A stretch of 64,000 nt of DNA from an uncultured Acidobacteriaceae bacterium (lineage in GTDB: Bacteria; Acidobacteriota; Terriglobia; Terriglobales; Acidobacteriaceae), in NCBI GenBank assembly GCA_937879855.1, contig CALFMO010000008.1, forward strand, positions 124,001 to 188,000, written 5' to 3'. Made by a program: the position numbers and the translations under genes. Below the pieces are notes generated by a model. It did no database searches. It saw nothing but the letters and a program-made list of their open reading frames with translations, and had not been told where the DNA came from. Shown here piece by piece: positions 1 through 10,377 of this stretch; positions within the stretch are counted from its first letter, which is position 1, and each line of letters begins with the position of its first letter.

Positions 1-2
1 AG

Positions 3-2915
3 GAGCTGGCTGGACAGACCGTTGATGTACTCCTTGAGGATCGTGAAGGCACGGTATGGGCCGGTGGTTACGTGGGTTCGATTGGGAGGTTATGTGCGAT
101 TCAAAGTGGCAGCGTCCAATGCTACGGAGATGACGGCCAACTCGGCCTGTGGGTGGCATCCCTGTATGAGGATAGCCGAGGCAATCTTTGGGCTGGAGCA
201 CAGAGCGGGTTGTGGCGATGGAAGCCCGGTCCTCCAAAACTATATCCGATGCCTTACCCTGTGCTCGGCACCTCCTCCCAAACTATGAACGAGAGCGACG
301 ACGGCGCGCTCTTGATTGCTACCGAGGGCGGGATCAGAAGGCTCGTTGACGAGAAGACCGAGGCATACTCAGTTCCAGGTACCGCGCCACAGCCGCTCAA
401 GGCCCTACGTATGTTCCGGGATCGCAATGGAGGGCTGTGGATTGGAACTACGGACCGAGGCCTCTTGCATGTGCACCAGGGAAGAACGAATGTTTTTGCG
501 CAGTCGGACGGTCTCTCCGGCGACTACATTAATAAGTTCTTCGAAGATCGTGAAGGCAATATTTGGGTGGCTACAGTGAATGGTCTCGACCGCTTTCGCG
601 AGTTCGCCATCCCCACGATTTCCGTAAAGCAAGGTTTGTCTACTGCCATCGTTTGGTCGGTTCTAGGAGGCCGGGACGGCAGTGTGTGGCTTGGCACTCC
701 TGACGGTTTGAACCGATGGAAGAACGGGCAGATCACGATTTACCGTAAGCGAGGTGCACCGGCAGCGAGTGCCGGCCCCAAACAGAAACCACAATTCAAC
801 GTGCGCGAGGTGGCCGATGCCGGGTTGCCAGCTGACGGTGTTGAGTCGCTCTTTGAAGATGATCGCGGCCGAATTTGGGCGTTTACCGAGCGTGGGGCTG
901 CCTACTTTGAGAATGGCCGGTTTGTCCCCGTAACCACGAACCATGCCCAGGTCGAGACTCGGCATCCGCGCGATCGACACGGCACTGCTGTATTGGCCTT
1001 GGTCGCACCTAGCGGACAGTTGCATTCCATAACCGGGGACAGTTCCGGGAATCTCTGGATAAGCGACCAGCATCAGGGCCTGCTTCATTTGCTTGGGGGC
1101 AATGTGGTCGAACTGATCCCTTGGGCCAAGCTGGGTCGAAAGGACTGGGCGATGGTTCTACTCGCTGGTCCGGAGCCCGGCAGTCTATGGCTTGGATTCT
1201 CGCGGGGTGGCGTAGCGTATTTCAAAGACGGCAAGGTCCGCCAATCGTATTCAGGCCTTGATGGATTAGGTGAAGGTATTGTCACCAGCCTGAGCCTCGA
1301 TTCGGATGGTACCTTATGGGCCGCAACCGAGGGCGGGCTAAGCCGGTTGAAAAATGGCCGAGTGGCGAACCTCACCAGCCAAAACGGATTACCCTGCGAT
1401 ACGGTTTTTTGGGTGATGCAAGATGATGCCCATTCCTTCTGGCTGTACACGGCCTGCGGCCTGGTGCGCATAGCAGGGAAAGAGATGAACGCTTGGGTCG
1501 CCGACCCCAGGCGGACCATCCAGAACACGGTTTTCGACAGTTCCGATGGAGTGAGGAACCGTGCCCTCACCACAGGCTACACGCCGCTTGTTGCTAAGAC
1601 CGTGAATGGAAAATTGTGGTTCTTGCCTCTCGACGGAGTCAGCGTCATTGATCCAAGTCACCTGCCCTTCAACAAACTTCCGCCGCCGGTGCAAATCGAG
1701 CAAGTTACCGCTGACGGCAAAACCTACTGGCAGAACATGTCAACAGATGCATCTTCTTCGCATCCTACGCTGCCGCCGCTGGTTCGCGATCTCACGATCG
1801 ATTACACTGCGCTCAGCCTCGTCGCACCCGACAAGATTCATTTTCGTTATAAGCTGGAGGGCCAAGACCCGGACTGGAAGGAGGTCGTCAATGACCGTAG
1901 TGCGCACTATTCGAATCTTGTGCCGGGCACCTACCGCTTCCGCGTGACCGCCTGCAATAACAGCGGGGTGTGGAACGAGGGCGGCACGCTCCTGGATTTC
2001 TCCATTGCCCCAGCCTACTACCAGACCACCTGGTTCCGCTCGTTGTGCGTAGCCGCTTTAATAGCGTTGCTTTGGGGAATCTACCGAGTGCGCGTTCGCA
2101 GCATTCAGGAGCGCTCGGAGCAACTGGCTTTGATTAATTCGAAATTGGAACAACAAATCGTCGAGAGAAAACAGGCGGAAGACGCGCTGGGTCAGGCGCA
2201 GGCGGAACTTGCACACGCCAACCGTGTGACCAGCATGGGAGAGCTGGCTGCCTCCATTGCGCACGAGATCAAGCAACCGATCGCCGCAGCCATCACCGAC
2301 GCTACTACTTGCTTGCGCTGGCTCTCCCGCGATCGACCCGATCTGGAGGAGGCGCGCGCGGCGGCGTCGAGAATCGTACAAGACGGAAAGCGCGCCGGCG
2401 AAATCGTCGCCCGAGTCCAGTTGCTCTTCCACAGGGAAACTCCGCAGCGGGAATCGGTCAATCTAAACGAGATCATTCGAGAGATGGCGCTTCTCCTGCA
2501 TAGCGAGACAATTCAATTCGCCGTATTCGTTCGGACGGAACTCGCAGCAGATCTCCCTCCGGTCATGGGAGATCGCGTGGAACTGCAACAGGTGTTAATG
2601 AACCTGATGCTGAACAGCATCGACGCAATGAAGAATGTAGATGGAACGCGCAAGCTCACTGTCCAGTCGCAACGCTGTGAAAACGGTCAGGTCCTTATCT
2701 CGGTAAGCGATACCGGCGTGGGGCTTCCGCCGCAGCAGGCGGACAAGATCTTTAATGCGTTCTTTACCACCAAGACTCACGGCACGGGCATGGGACTGCG
2801 GATCAGTCGCTCCATCGTCGAATCGCACGGGGGCCGATTATGGGCTGTCGACAACGCCCCTCGCGGCGCGAGATTTTGTTTCACACTGCCTGCCTGCGGC
2901 GAGACACGCGACTAA
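3..2915 (+). CDS. Hybrid sensor: beta-propeller / Y_Y_Y / histidine kinase (5'-truncated by window)
   Basis: Inner-membrane two-component sensor kinase. The reading frame is open to the left edge and already encodes a propeller blade (LLEDREGTVWAGG), so the GTG at 72 is internal and the gene starts outside the window. Counting from that GTG, at least eight Reg_prop-type blades (for example FEDREGNIWVAT, LDSDGTLWAAT) cover about residues 1-510. A Y_Y_Y domain follows (about 540-650, ending in VPGTYRFRVTACN), then one membrane segment (about 660-680), a coiled coil, a HisKA box with phospho-acceptor His731 (SIAHEIKQP), and a HATPase domain with N box (LNLMLNSIDAM), DTGVGLPP and GTGMGLRI. No receiver domain follows. 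The propeller plus Y_Y_Y layout is that of periplasmic carbohydrate-sensing kinases. Its partner regulator is not in view, and a role in the sugar loci downstream is only inferred. Confidence 0.93.
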   Translation, partial: ELAGQTVDVLLEDREGTVWAGGYVGSIGRLCAIQSGSVQCYGDDGQLGLWVASLYEDSRGNLWAGAQSGLWRWKPGPPKLYPMPYPVLGTSSQTMNESDDGALLIATEGGIRRLVDEKTEAYSVPGTAPQPLKALRMFRDRNGGLWIGTTDRGLLHVHQGRTNVFAQSDGLSGDYINKFFEDREGNIWVATVNGLDRFREFAIPTISVKQGLSTAIVWSVLGGRDGSVWLGTPDGLNRWKNGQITIYRKRGAPAASAGPKQKPQFNVREVADAGLPADGVESLFEDDRGRIWAFTERGAAYFENGRFVPVTTNHAQVETRHPRDRHGTAVLALVAPSGQLHSITGDSSGNLWISDQHQGLLHLLGGNVVELIPWAKLGRKDWAMVLLAGPEPGSLWLGFSRGGVAYFKDGKVRQSYSGLDGLGEGIVTSLSLDSDGTLWAATEGGLSRLKNGRVANLTSQNGLPCDTVFWVMQDDAHSFWLYTACGLVRIAGKEMNAWVADPRRTIQNTVFDSSDGVRNRALTTGYTPLVAKTVNGKLWFLPLDGVSVIDPSHLPFNKLPPPVQIEQVTADGKTYWQNMSTDASSSHPTLPPLVRDLTIDYTALSLVAPDKIHFRYKLEGQDPDWKEVVNDRSAHYSNLVPGTYRFRVTACNNSGVWNEGGTLLDFSIAPAYYQTTWFRSLCVAALIALLWGIYRVRVRSIQERSEQLALINSKLEQQIVERKQAEDALGQAQAELAHANRVTSMGELAASIAHEIKQPIAAAITDATTCLRWLSRDRPDLEEARAAASRIVQDGKRAGEIVARVQLLFHRETPQRESVNLNEIIREMALLLHSETIQFAVFVRTELAADLPPVMGDRVELQQVLMNLMLNSIDAMKNVDGTRKLTVQSQRCENGQVLISVSDTGVGLPPQQADKIFNAFFTTKTHGTGMGLRISRSIVESHGGRLWAVDNAPRGARFCFTLPACGETRD

Positions 2916-4433
2916 GTTGCGTCGGGAGTTCGCGCTGGAACCGAGATGATACCCAGCTCGATTCAATCGCCGGAGGTCAAGGACAATGAGAACCGCTCTT
3001 GACCGCATGAAACGCTGTGACTAGGGTCTCATAGCAACGGTTCGGGCCCTGACATCTGGAAATCCGTCCTGACCGGCGTCGGCAACCCGGAAAAGGTTCC
3101 CGTCAGCGGACCTACGAACTGTGGACGCGTGGACTGGAAATGATCCTGTGCGCGCGCAAGAATCTTTAGTGTTATTGATTAGTTGTGAGTGCTAGGTATG
3201 GTAGGCCGTACTTGACTCTTAATCGGTAGTTCGATGGATCGTTGGGTTTGTAACCCAACGGTTGGCACCCAAGAGAGATTATTTCCAAGCTGCCGGACTC
3301 GCGTCTAAAAGAGGGCAATCGGCCATTGTTGGTTCGCCTGGCGACCGCACACAAAACGCACACACGATTTGCAACCCGAGCGGAGTATGCGGGTTGTGCG
3401 GATCATCGAATCAGCAACTTACTGATAACAGGGCACGCAGAATCGTTCAACTCCGTCCCTGGCCACCATGTTTTCAATTACTTGGGAGAAATTGTTTAAA
3501 CCTCGCCCACGCCACAAAAGGCCTTATCGTGGGTGGAACATCCAACGAGGCGGGGAAACAGGAAGCCTGATCTTCTCGACTCTCATAGACTTGCTATTAG
3601 ATAACTTGTCGCAGAGCGCAGCTTCAATCGATTTTGCGCTCTGGGAACGTAAGTGCTTGTATTGATAATGAGGTACGAGGAAAAATTAATACCAGAGAGC
3701 CCAGTACAGTGAACACGAGTATTCTCGCGAACCTTGACGAGAAGATCAAGCTCTCTTAGAAGAAATCGTAGCCGTCCAGATCGAAACCGAAAAGCGGAGA
3801 AGCCTCCATTGAAAACCTCGCGCAACGATTTCAGCACGCCTATGGGAGGTCAGATCCAGAGTTGCGAATTCCTGAAAGATTTGAGCCGGGCCCGCCGCGC
3901 TAAGAACGGGTTACAGCACTCGTTTTAGGAGAATGTTATTAGGGAGCGTAGCGACCGCAGCCAGGATGACAACTGGGACGAAATCAAGAACTCGCTACGT
4001 TGGTGTTCGCCGCCGCCAAGAACATCAAGGTGACGTGGGTCGGCCAAGACAATCTCATTCAGTAGATTGTCCATGCGGTGTTCTGGGCTGGGAGCCAGAC
4101 CTGTAGCCGGATCGACTGATATGTCGTACGCCCATGGTTGGATTCCTTTGAGACGAGGCCGGCGGGGCGCGGATTTTGATTGCCAGAGATCCCGGTTGGA
4201 CTTTTACCGAGACTTAAGCCGCTTCGGATTCTGTTGCCCAGGAGGCTTGGAATAAGGCCGGCCCTCACTCTCCTTGTATCCACGCCCGATCCAGATTCGA
4301 CCGACCGGATCCACGGACAGCTACCATGCGGAATTCATAAAGGGGGCTACGTTTATAAAGCCGACTACGTTCGCATACTGTCTAGCCAGAGTAGCGGGGC
4401 AAATTCACTCTGACAACCGCGTGATCACTTGCC
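2916..4433. other. 1.5 kb gene-poor stretch
   Basis: No open frame here resembles a known protein, and the short ones lack convincing ribosome sites. It contains a tRNA 3'-end fragment (3445-3479) and two anticodon-arm-like hairpins (about 3211-3224 and 3242-3258). The rest looks like decayed coding DNA: short runs of plausible protein broken by stops, for example around 3740-3900 and 4000-4065, which I cannot assign. Confidence 0.6.
3445..3479 (+). repeat. tRNA 3'-end fragment, left copy of 35-bp direct repeat
   Basis: This block reads as the T-loop (TTCAACT), the 3' side of the T-stem, an acceptor strand and CCA, followed by 11 further bases. It matches 52426-52460 at 33 of 35 positions in the same orientation. 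No 5' half of a tRNA can be folded upstream, so it is a fragment. Tyrosine integrases commonly leave such 3'-end duplications, so it may mark the left edge of an old island. Confidence 0.55.
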
Positions 4434-5948
4434 TTACTTCTCCCTGATTGCGCGCCGCAATTGGCGCATCATGTTAAGAGAACTCTCCTCAAGCGTGCCG
4501 TCCTGGTAGATTCCGATGTTGATCGTCGTGACGGCTTGGTGCTCCATGTTGGCTTTCACGTGTGCGATCAAGTCCTCGGTGCTGAATTGAGGCGGTGGAA
4601 TTGGGCCCGTTTCGCTGTGCACCCATGACGGCAGCATGGAGACCATACCGTGGGCCTGAAATCCTGCGCCAGCCCCCCTCTGAATGTAACGAGACTCAAA
4701 GGGATTTTGAAGAGCGTAGAGCTCGCCTGCCCAGTAATCCTGCCAGGGAGTTAAGACTGGAAAGATCCAGAAGTTAAAGGCAGTAATCCGGCCGGGGTTT
4801 CCTACTTTACAATAACGGTAGATTGCCTCAATCGGGACATCCGGGTAGGCAGCCAGCGATTGATACCAGGAATCGAACCAATAGCCGGCCAGTTTCTCGC
4901 CATACCGAGATCCGATTTCGCTCAGAACATTCTTGTGAATCTCCGTGAATTGCTCCTCACTGAAGGTCAGTTCGTAGAGACCGGTTTCCCCGGTCTTTCC
5001 AAAGTTTGTCAATACAGGAGAGTTGATATAAAGAATCAATCTGATTCCGCGTTTCTCCAAAGCACCCTCGATATCGCCGATTAGATCGCGTTTCGTTGTC
5101 CATCCCGGATGGACGGTTTCCCACGCGTGGATGGGAGCGGGGCAGTGCGGATGAGCATGGTTCAGAGTGAAGATGACGTAAGCCGCTCCTATTTCTCCCA
5201 TAAGGCTTGCAAAGGCCTCAACGTCAAAAGCATTGACAGCCTCTGGATACGGCTTCTTCATGCCATCTCGCGGTTGCGTGAAATCTGTCCAATGAAACAT
5301 GGCCCCATACCCTGCCTTGACAAACCAGTCCGTGCTCGCTCGATGCGCGAGGGCACTTTCTACAGCGGCCGTCATTTCAGCGTCGGCCGAAGCAGGAAGC
5401 AGTTCAAGGCATCGCAAGCGGACCATTTCGTCCGTGTCAGCTCCAGATACTTGAAGTGTGACTGGGTTTATTCCGCGGCTTAGATGCAATTTGCCATCGA
5501 GCCGCTTCTTTTCGAAATTGACAGACCAGCCACCGTCACTTGAGCGATACACACCCTCGGTGACCTTTAGATCCGATTTAACGGAAGTGGGGCCTGAGAC
5601 AACTTCAAGATGACAGGACGGGCCGGGAACAGCACATGAAATGAACAGGCCGTACTCACCTTCTTCCAGAGCGGTAGCGTTCCATTTAATGCTGCTTGAA
5701 CCCTTACAATTCACAGAGATCTTCAAGCCGTCCAGTTTTGCGTTGCCCTCGATCGCCGCCGCTGTCGCTCCGTAGAGACGGATATATGGCGTGAGTCCAC
5801 GGATGAGAGGTTCTGTTGCCGAGGGAACTGCCCCTCGAAAGGGCAGTGGGGAACCAAACCCTGCTGAAAAGGCGCCGGCAGCGCCACTCATCATAACCTT
5901 TAAGAAGTCTTTTCTGCTGAGGGTGTGAGGTTGAAAGGGCGTTTTCAA
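4434..5948 (-). CDS. Exported GH29-like (alpha-L-fucosidase-related) protein
   Basis: Probable exported glycoside hydrolase of 504 residues. The N-terminus has a Tat-like signal (SRKDFLKVMM, with RK instead of RR, then a small-residue hydrophobic stretch). About residues 45-185 look like a beta-sandwich domain. From about 205 the sequence resembles an alpha-L-fucosidase barrel: WFVKAGYGAMFHW echoes the GH29 start (WF..AKFGIFIHW), and GYWFDSW places Asp359 where GH29 has its catalytic nucleophile. It lies leftward of TonB receptor A and may be co-transcribed with it (252-bp gap). It is clearly divergent from the standard fucosidase at 11621, so the substrate could be another deoxy-sugar. The start is chosen at the signal peptide. 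Confidence 0.75.
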   Translation of the reverse strand: MKTPFQPHTLSRKDFLKVMMSGAAGAFSAGFGSPLPFRGAVPSATEPLIRGLTPYIRLYGATAAAIEGNAKLDGLKISVNCKGSSSIKWNATALEEGEYGLFISCAVPGPSCHLEVVSGPTSVKSDLKVTEGVYRSSDGGWSVNFEKKRLDGKLHLSRGINPVTLQVSGADTDEMVRLRCLELLPASADAEMTAAVESALAHRASTDWFVKAGYGAMFHWTDFTQPRDGMKKPYPEAVNAFDVEAFASLMGEIGAAYVIFTLNHAHPHCPAPIHAWETVHPGWTTKRDLIGDIEGALEKRGIRLILYINSPVLTNFGKTGETGLYELTFSEEQFTEIHKNVLSEIGSRYGEKLAGYWFDSWYQSLAAYPDVPIEAIYRYCKVGNPGRITAFNFWIFPVLTPWQDYWAGELYALQNPFESRYIQRGAGAGFQAHGMVSMLPSWVHSETGPIPPPQFSTEDLIAHVKANMEHQAVTTINIGIYQDGTLEESSLNMMRQLRRAIREK

Positions 5949-6200
5949 ATATTGCTCTCCTCGCGCAGATCGTGCGTATTGTCCAGGTACTAGTCACCAT
6001 TACCCGATTTGGCGCAGGTGAACTTCCGGTTGTCACGAAGCGGACCAGCTTCCCAGAGTGAATACGAATCAAACACCACCGTAGAAATGTTGTGCTGGTT
6101 ATCGGGCGACAGCAGATGGTCGCGCCGAATCGCTGAACAGAAGTCTAGTGGCTGACGTCCGCCAGCTAGCCCAGTTCATCGAAGTCAAAGCGCAACCAAT

Positions 6201-9200
6201 CTAGAAGTAAAGTTTTAATGACAATTGCAGTTCGCGCTCCGTGCTGCGCGTACTGGTTATCGATCCGAGCTGTGCGGGATTGTTCAGATCGTTGACCGGA
6301 ATTCCCCAGGTTGGCGTATTTGTAGTGTTGAATGCTTCGGCCCTGAACTGGAGACTTCTGCGCTCGCCGATGGGAAAATCACGGAACAGCGACAGATCCA
6401 GATTCTTAAACCAGTCTGCTCGAAGGGAATTCCTGCCGGAATCGCCAAACGTAAAAGGTGCAGGCGGGCCAAAAGCGGCAGTGTTGAACCATTCTTTCGT
6501 GCTCCGACTTATCGCGTTAGGATCTCCAATTTGATTCGCCCGAACGTTGCCACTCCAGGGGGCGAAATTCCCGACGTTGGGGATGTCAGACGAGATGTAG
6601 ACGTTATATGGTAACCCTGAAGTGAGAGTCAGGATGCCATTGAGCTGCCAGTATCCGACAAGATAGTTAACGAGTCCTTTGGAATTTGCAAAGCGCCGGC
6701 CCTTACCGAACGGCAATGGGGCGGTCGCGCTCGCACTGAGAACATGGGTCAAATCAAAACCGGACACGCTGCGGTCACCCTTGATGTTGTAAGGGTTCTG
6801 AACTGAGCAGCTCTCAATACCAAAGAACCCAGAGCAACCGACGTCCATGGACTTTGACCAAGTGTAGGCCACCAAATAGGTAAGCCCGCTCGAACTACGG
6901 TGGTTTGTAGAAAATTGGAAAGCATTGTATGAGCTATTACCGATGCTTCTATCATAAAAAGTCGGACTGATATACGGATATGGCTGTCGAGCCGTAACCT
7001 CTGCGGGCGTCCCCGGTCCCGGAGTTAATGCAACATTGTACAAGCCACCAACTGTAAGGCGATGGCTTTGAGATCCAACATAATTCGCCGTCAAGACAGT
7101 GTTCGAGCTCAACTGCCGCTCGACTCCAAAATTCCATTGCTCCGAATATGGATCCTTGGCCTTCGGATCCCGGTACCACTCAACCTGGCCGAATGGGGTT
7201 GGAGCGGGTAAACCCGCCGCACCTAAGCCTGCAAGAGGATCTTGCCAATTCACTGTGGCGACTTCATTCGACGTATTCAGTGCTGGAGTGAGTATTTGCG
7301 CTATTGATGGCCAGTCGCCACCAATTCCCTGCACGGTTTGCATGACGCCCGCCCAGAGGTCATTGAACATGCCAAACGAGGCACGCACCACTGTTTTGTC
7401 GTTAAGACTATAGGCAATCCCAACTCGGGGTTGGATATTGTCATGAGTATTGGAATACAAGCGATCATTTCTGGAAACAACCACGTGAGGCTGCGGCAGG
7501 CCTCCAGGCACGCAGGGAGCTTGGCCGGCACTCGCGCAGTCCGGTGAATTTGTTTGAACGACATAGGTCCCATTGTTGAAATCGATATTCCCCACCTGGC
7601 TGGTTTTATCGCTGGTACCTGCCCCATACCCCGGCCAAAGCATTAGGTCATACCGAAGCCCGATATTCACAATTAGTTTGTCTGTTACCTTCCATTTATC
7701 CATGAAATAGAAGCCGTAACTGCGCTGCCCAGTAACGGGTGCCACAGTATCTCGACGTGAGGCGCTGGCGGTTGTTCCGATAAGAAACGCTGCCATGGCA
7801 TCGCCCGTACCGGTCGGCGCTTCCGGATTCGCTGTTTGCGCAGCACCAAAAGTTTCACTCGGACCGCCGCCATGTACAAAAAATGAGTCTGTTTCAAAAT
7901 TGAAACCACCGGTAAAGGAGTGTTTGCGGAGAACCTTCGTCAAATTGGCTCTCCACTGATAAATGTCCGTGAGCTTGGTTCCGCCTTTGTTTGTGGCGCC
8001 AGTATTCGCGTATGCCGGAATGCTCAGCCCTGGGATGGAGCAACCAACCGTACCCGTGAAACCACAGGCGAAACCAGGTGCCAGGCCGGCGGCATTGGCC
8101 ACCGTTGTCGGGTTTAGCTTGTCATAGGCGTTGCCGACGTTATTCGTGAGGTCGACATGTCCGAATTGCGCATCCAGGATTGTTGACGGGTTGAACTGGT
8201 GGTAGTAGGACAACACGTATTGCTTTCCGAACGTTTCGCCCGTAGCGGTCTCCCCAACGATCCCACCGGTTCCGACCCTCGGCTGGTCCGAATTCGTGTA
8301 CCGAAAAAAGAGAGAGTTAGAGGGGTTGAAGTTTTCGTCTATTCTGAAACTGTATTCATTCTGAGGAGTTAGATTGGAACGAAGGTCATAGCCATTGAAG
8401 CCGTTTACGACTGGCAGGGGGGCGGGAAACACCGCCTTGGCGAGGGACACGGCGCCTGAATTCAATACGTTCGAAATGTTATTGTTCGGAAACGGATCGC
8501 GGATGAATGACCCGGGTTTGGCAGGGTCGGGCCGCGTCGTGAACGGGTTGTAAAGCTGGATGGGGTTCGGACCTTGCAACAGTGCGCTGAAGTCGCCTGA
8601 AAGTTCTGCCGCTGTAGGCACATTGTAAAACGCACCCGTGGAAGGCTGCGCGCGGCGAAACCCTTCATAGCTTCCAAAGAAAAAGGTCTTATTACGGCCG
8701 TTGTAAAACGGGAGAACCACCGGACCGCCGAAATTCGCACCGAACTGGTTCTGTTCCAATTTCGAAATGCCTTTAAGCGGATTCTTGGCATCCAGGACAG
8801 TGTTGCGGAAGAACTCCCACGCAGTCCCGTGGAAATTGTTCGAGCCAGACTTGCTGACCACGTTGACGATCCCGCCCAAGACTCCTCCGAACTGCGCCTC
8901 ATCACTGTGGGATTGGACCTTGAACTCTTGAATATCGTCTAGGATTGGCGCTATCGCATAAGTGGTAAAGACTTGGTCGGTATCGTCGATTCCATCCAGC
9001 AGGAAGTAGTTGCTGCGATTCGATTGCCCGCTGACGGCGGGAAAGACAAATGAGCCGATCGGGGCAGCCTGTGCGCCACCCGAGTTTTGCGCCACGCTGA
9101 CCGGACTCACACCCGGCGTGAGGGCCAGAAGTTGCGTGAAGTTTCGGCCGTTGAGCGGCAGGTCCATAACTTGCTTGGACTCTATCACGGTGCCTAGCGT

Positions 9201-9671
9201 CGCATTCGCGGTTTCAAGGTTGACCGCGGAGGCCTCGACCGTGACGGATTGCTGGGTCGGTCCTACTCGTAGTGTAAAGTCCTGAGTGCTGGCCTGATTG
9301 ACAAGGACATGTAATCCCGCTTGTGTCGCGGTAGAAAAACCTTCTTTCGTCACTTTCAGAACGTATTCACCAGGTGGCACGCTCACGAAAACGTACAGCC
9401 CGGAATCGTTGGTGCGACTCTCCCTGTCTGTCCCAGTGTCAGTGTTGTGGAGAGTCACCGTTGCCTGCGGTAATACCGCACCGCTCGAATCCCGAACAAC
9501 TCCGTTGAGAGTGGCTGTGGCCTGAGCCGAAGCGCTATGCGGAATCGCGCATATCAATACAAACGCCAGTAGCAGCAACGAGATGCGGTGCCCTAATCCG
9601 AATTCACGCAAGCGAGATGAATTCTTGCGTCCCCGAACCAGCGCAAAAAAGCTAGATCCACGGTTGTTCAT
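6201..9671 (-). CDS. TonB-dependent receptor A, Oar-like, carboxypeptidase-regulatory-like N-domain
   Basis: Outer-membrane receptor, probably for fucose-containing oligosaccharides. I chose the ATG at 9671 because GGGAGG lies just upstream; the frame extends further without a ribosome site. After a signal peptide ending ASA-Q there is a carboxypeptidase-regulatory-like domain (about 50-130, LNGVVRDSSGAVLPQATV), a plug domain (about 140-270, with DLPLNGRNFTQLL and YFLLDGIDDTD) and a long barrel ending in a C-terminal LQLSLKLYF strand. The 1,156-residue length is normal for acidobacterial Oar-type receptors. It is a paralogue of the gene at 33065: both begin with SSFFALVRGRK or SSLFALVRGRK and share promoter and operator. 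Transcription comes from the promoter at 9821-9849 with a ~140-nt leader. Confidence 0.95.
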   Translation of the reverse strand: MNNRGSSFFALVRGRKNSSRLREFGLGHRISLLLLAFVLICAIPHSASAQATATLNGVVRDSSGAVLPQATVTLHNTDTGTDRESRTNDSGLYVFVSVPPGEYVLKVTKEGFSTATQAGLHVLVNQASTQDFTLRVGPTQQSVTVEASAVNLETANATLGTVIESKQVMDLPLNGRNFTQLLALTPGVSPVSVAQNSGGAQAAPIGSFVFPAVSGQSNRSNYFLLDGIDDTDQVFTTYAIAPILDDIQEFKVQSHSDEAQFGGVLGGIVNVVSKSGSNNFHGTAWEFFRNTVLDAKNPLKGISKLEQNQFGANFGGPVVLPFYNGRNKTFFFGSYEGFRRAQPSTGAFYNVPTAAELSGDFSALLQGPNPIQLYNPFTTRPDPAKPGSFIRDPFPNNNISNVLNSGAVSLAKAVFPAPLPVVNGFNGYDLRSNLTPQNEYSFRIDENFNPSNSLFFRYTNSDQPRVGTGGIVGETATGETFGKQYVLSYYHQFNPSTILDAQFGHVDLTNNVGNAYDKLNPTTVANAAGLAPGFACGFTGTVGCSIPGLSIPAYANTGATNKGGTKLTDIYQWRANLTKVLRKHSFTGGFNFETDSFFVHGGGPSETFGAAQTANPEAPTGTGDAMAAFLIGTTASASRRDTVAPVTGQRSYGFYFMDKWKVTDKLIVNIGLRYDLMLWPGYGAGTSDKTSQVGNIDFNNGTYVVQTNSPDCASAGQAPCVPGGLPQPHVVVSRNDRLYSNTHDNIQPRVGIAYSLNDKTVVRASFGMFNDLWAGVMQTVQGIGGDWPSIAQILTPALNTSNEVATVNWQDPLAGLGAAGLPAPTPFGQVEWYRDPKAKDPYSEQWNFGVERQLSSNTVLTANYVGSQSHRLTVGGLYNVALTPGPGTPAEVTARQPYPYISPTFYDRSIGNSSYNAFQFSTNHRSSSGLTYLVAYTWSKSMDVGCSGFFGIESCSVQNPYNIKGDRSVSGFDLTHVLSASATAPLPFGKGRRFANSKGLVNYLVGYWQLNGILTLTSGLPYNVYISSDIPNVGNFAPWSGNVRANQIGDPNAISRSTKEWFNTAAFGPPAPFTFGDSGRNSLRADWFKNLDLSLFRDFPIGERRSLQFRAEAFNTTNTPTWGIPVNDLNNPAQLGSITSTRSTERELQLSLKLYF

Positions 9672-9778
9672 AAACGCCTCCCACCTCAATTGGTTTGCTA
9701 CAGCTAACCTCACAAACACTCCTACGGTCACTGGAAAAATCGGCCATCGCGCGGCTCAAAATTATTTTTTTGCGATAT

Positions 9779-9849
9779 TTTTATATATGAAATCACTAGT
9801 TCGCAGATCAAACCGCTCACTTATAGCCTCGATTATTTATGCTTGTCAA
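9779..9849 (-). promoter_or_regulatory. Sigma-70 promoter plus IclR-type palindrome for TonB receptor A
   Basis: Read on the minus strand: TTGACA (9849-9844), 17-bp spacer, CTATAA (9826-9821), then 27 bp to ATTTCATATATAAAA (9793-9779), a near-perfect palindrome. The operator would lie just inside the transcript, which suits repression. The same elements with the same total span of 71 bp occur at 11330, 36701 and 39563. Confidence 0.75.
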
Positions 9850-9974
9850 GTTTTTTCTTATCGGCATAAGAAGACTTTTATCTCAGGCACGCAAAGCCAC
9901 GAATTTCTCCCCAACTGCTTGATCAAGAGGCACGTAAAGTTGATTTTGGGAACAGATTTGCCGATTCTGGACCG

Positions 9975-10200
9975 TCCCTGCGCGGGTGAGAGAGTGGGCT
10001 ATGGTCTCAGCCGTTGAACGGTGCCACCTCCGACTCCGGCCCCACTGTGAGCTGCCCTCGGGCGCACCGCGGGCCGACAGTCCGTTCACGAAGCGCAGCG
10101 CAAGGGTCCCCGCGTTGTACTCTCGGCTTCTAGGGGTTCGGAGGAAAGAGCAGCATGACCGAGAGGCCATGCCAAAGAACCCGCGTTCATTTGTGCGCTG
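9975..10200. other. Conserved non-coding block shared with 36815-36990
   Basis: Patches such as GGCCCCACTGTG, CGAAGCGCAGCG and GGAAAGAGCAGCATGACCGA recur in the same order at 36840-36966, upstream of receptor B. Surrounding sequence differs and no shared reading frame is convincing. It may be a leftover of the segmental duplication, a leader RNA or a decayed gene. Confidence 0.45.
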
Positions 10201-10340
10201 AATTGCCTCGACGACCCGCTCTGGTTCGGTTCCATCGGGTGGCACCGACCTTTGAAATGTGTCCATTCTTGGCTGAGAGATTCACGGCAAAGGCGTTGAA
10301 TCTTATCGTCACTGAAGCCGTACAATCCCTGCAGACGTCG
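10200..10340 (-). pseudogene. Remnant of L-fuconate dehydratase (copy A)
   Basis: On the minus strand this encodes GFSDDKIQRLCRESLSQ followed by WTHFKG, matching residues about 199-222 of the intact fuconate dehydratase at 37068. A further patch (VVEAIQRT) corresponds to its IEAIHRT segment, with the sequence between lost or frameshifted. It sits between TonB receptor A and IclR A, the same relative place the intact gene occupies in the second locus, so it is what remains after duplication and decay. Confidence 0.8.
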
Positions 10341-10377
10341 AACATTTCATTGGCCAAGTCGGTGCAGCTTAACGGGG

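Noticed and set aside
663..1703. Long minus-strand frames under the sensor kinase
   Set aside because: They lie opposite well-conserved propeller repeats, have no ribosome sites and no recognisable motifs.
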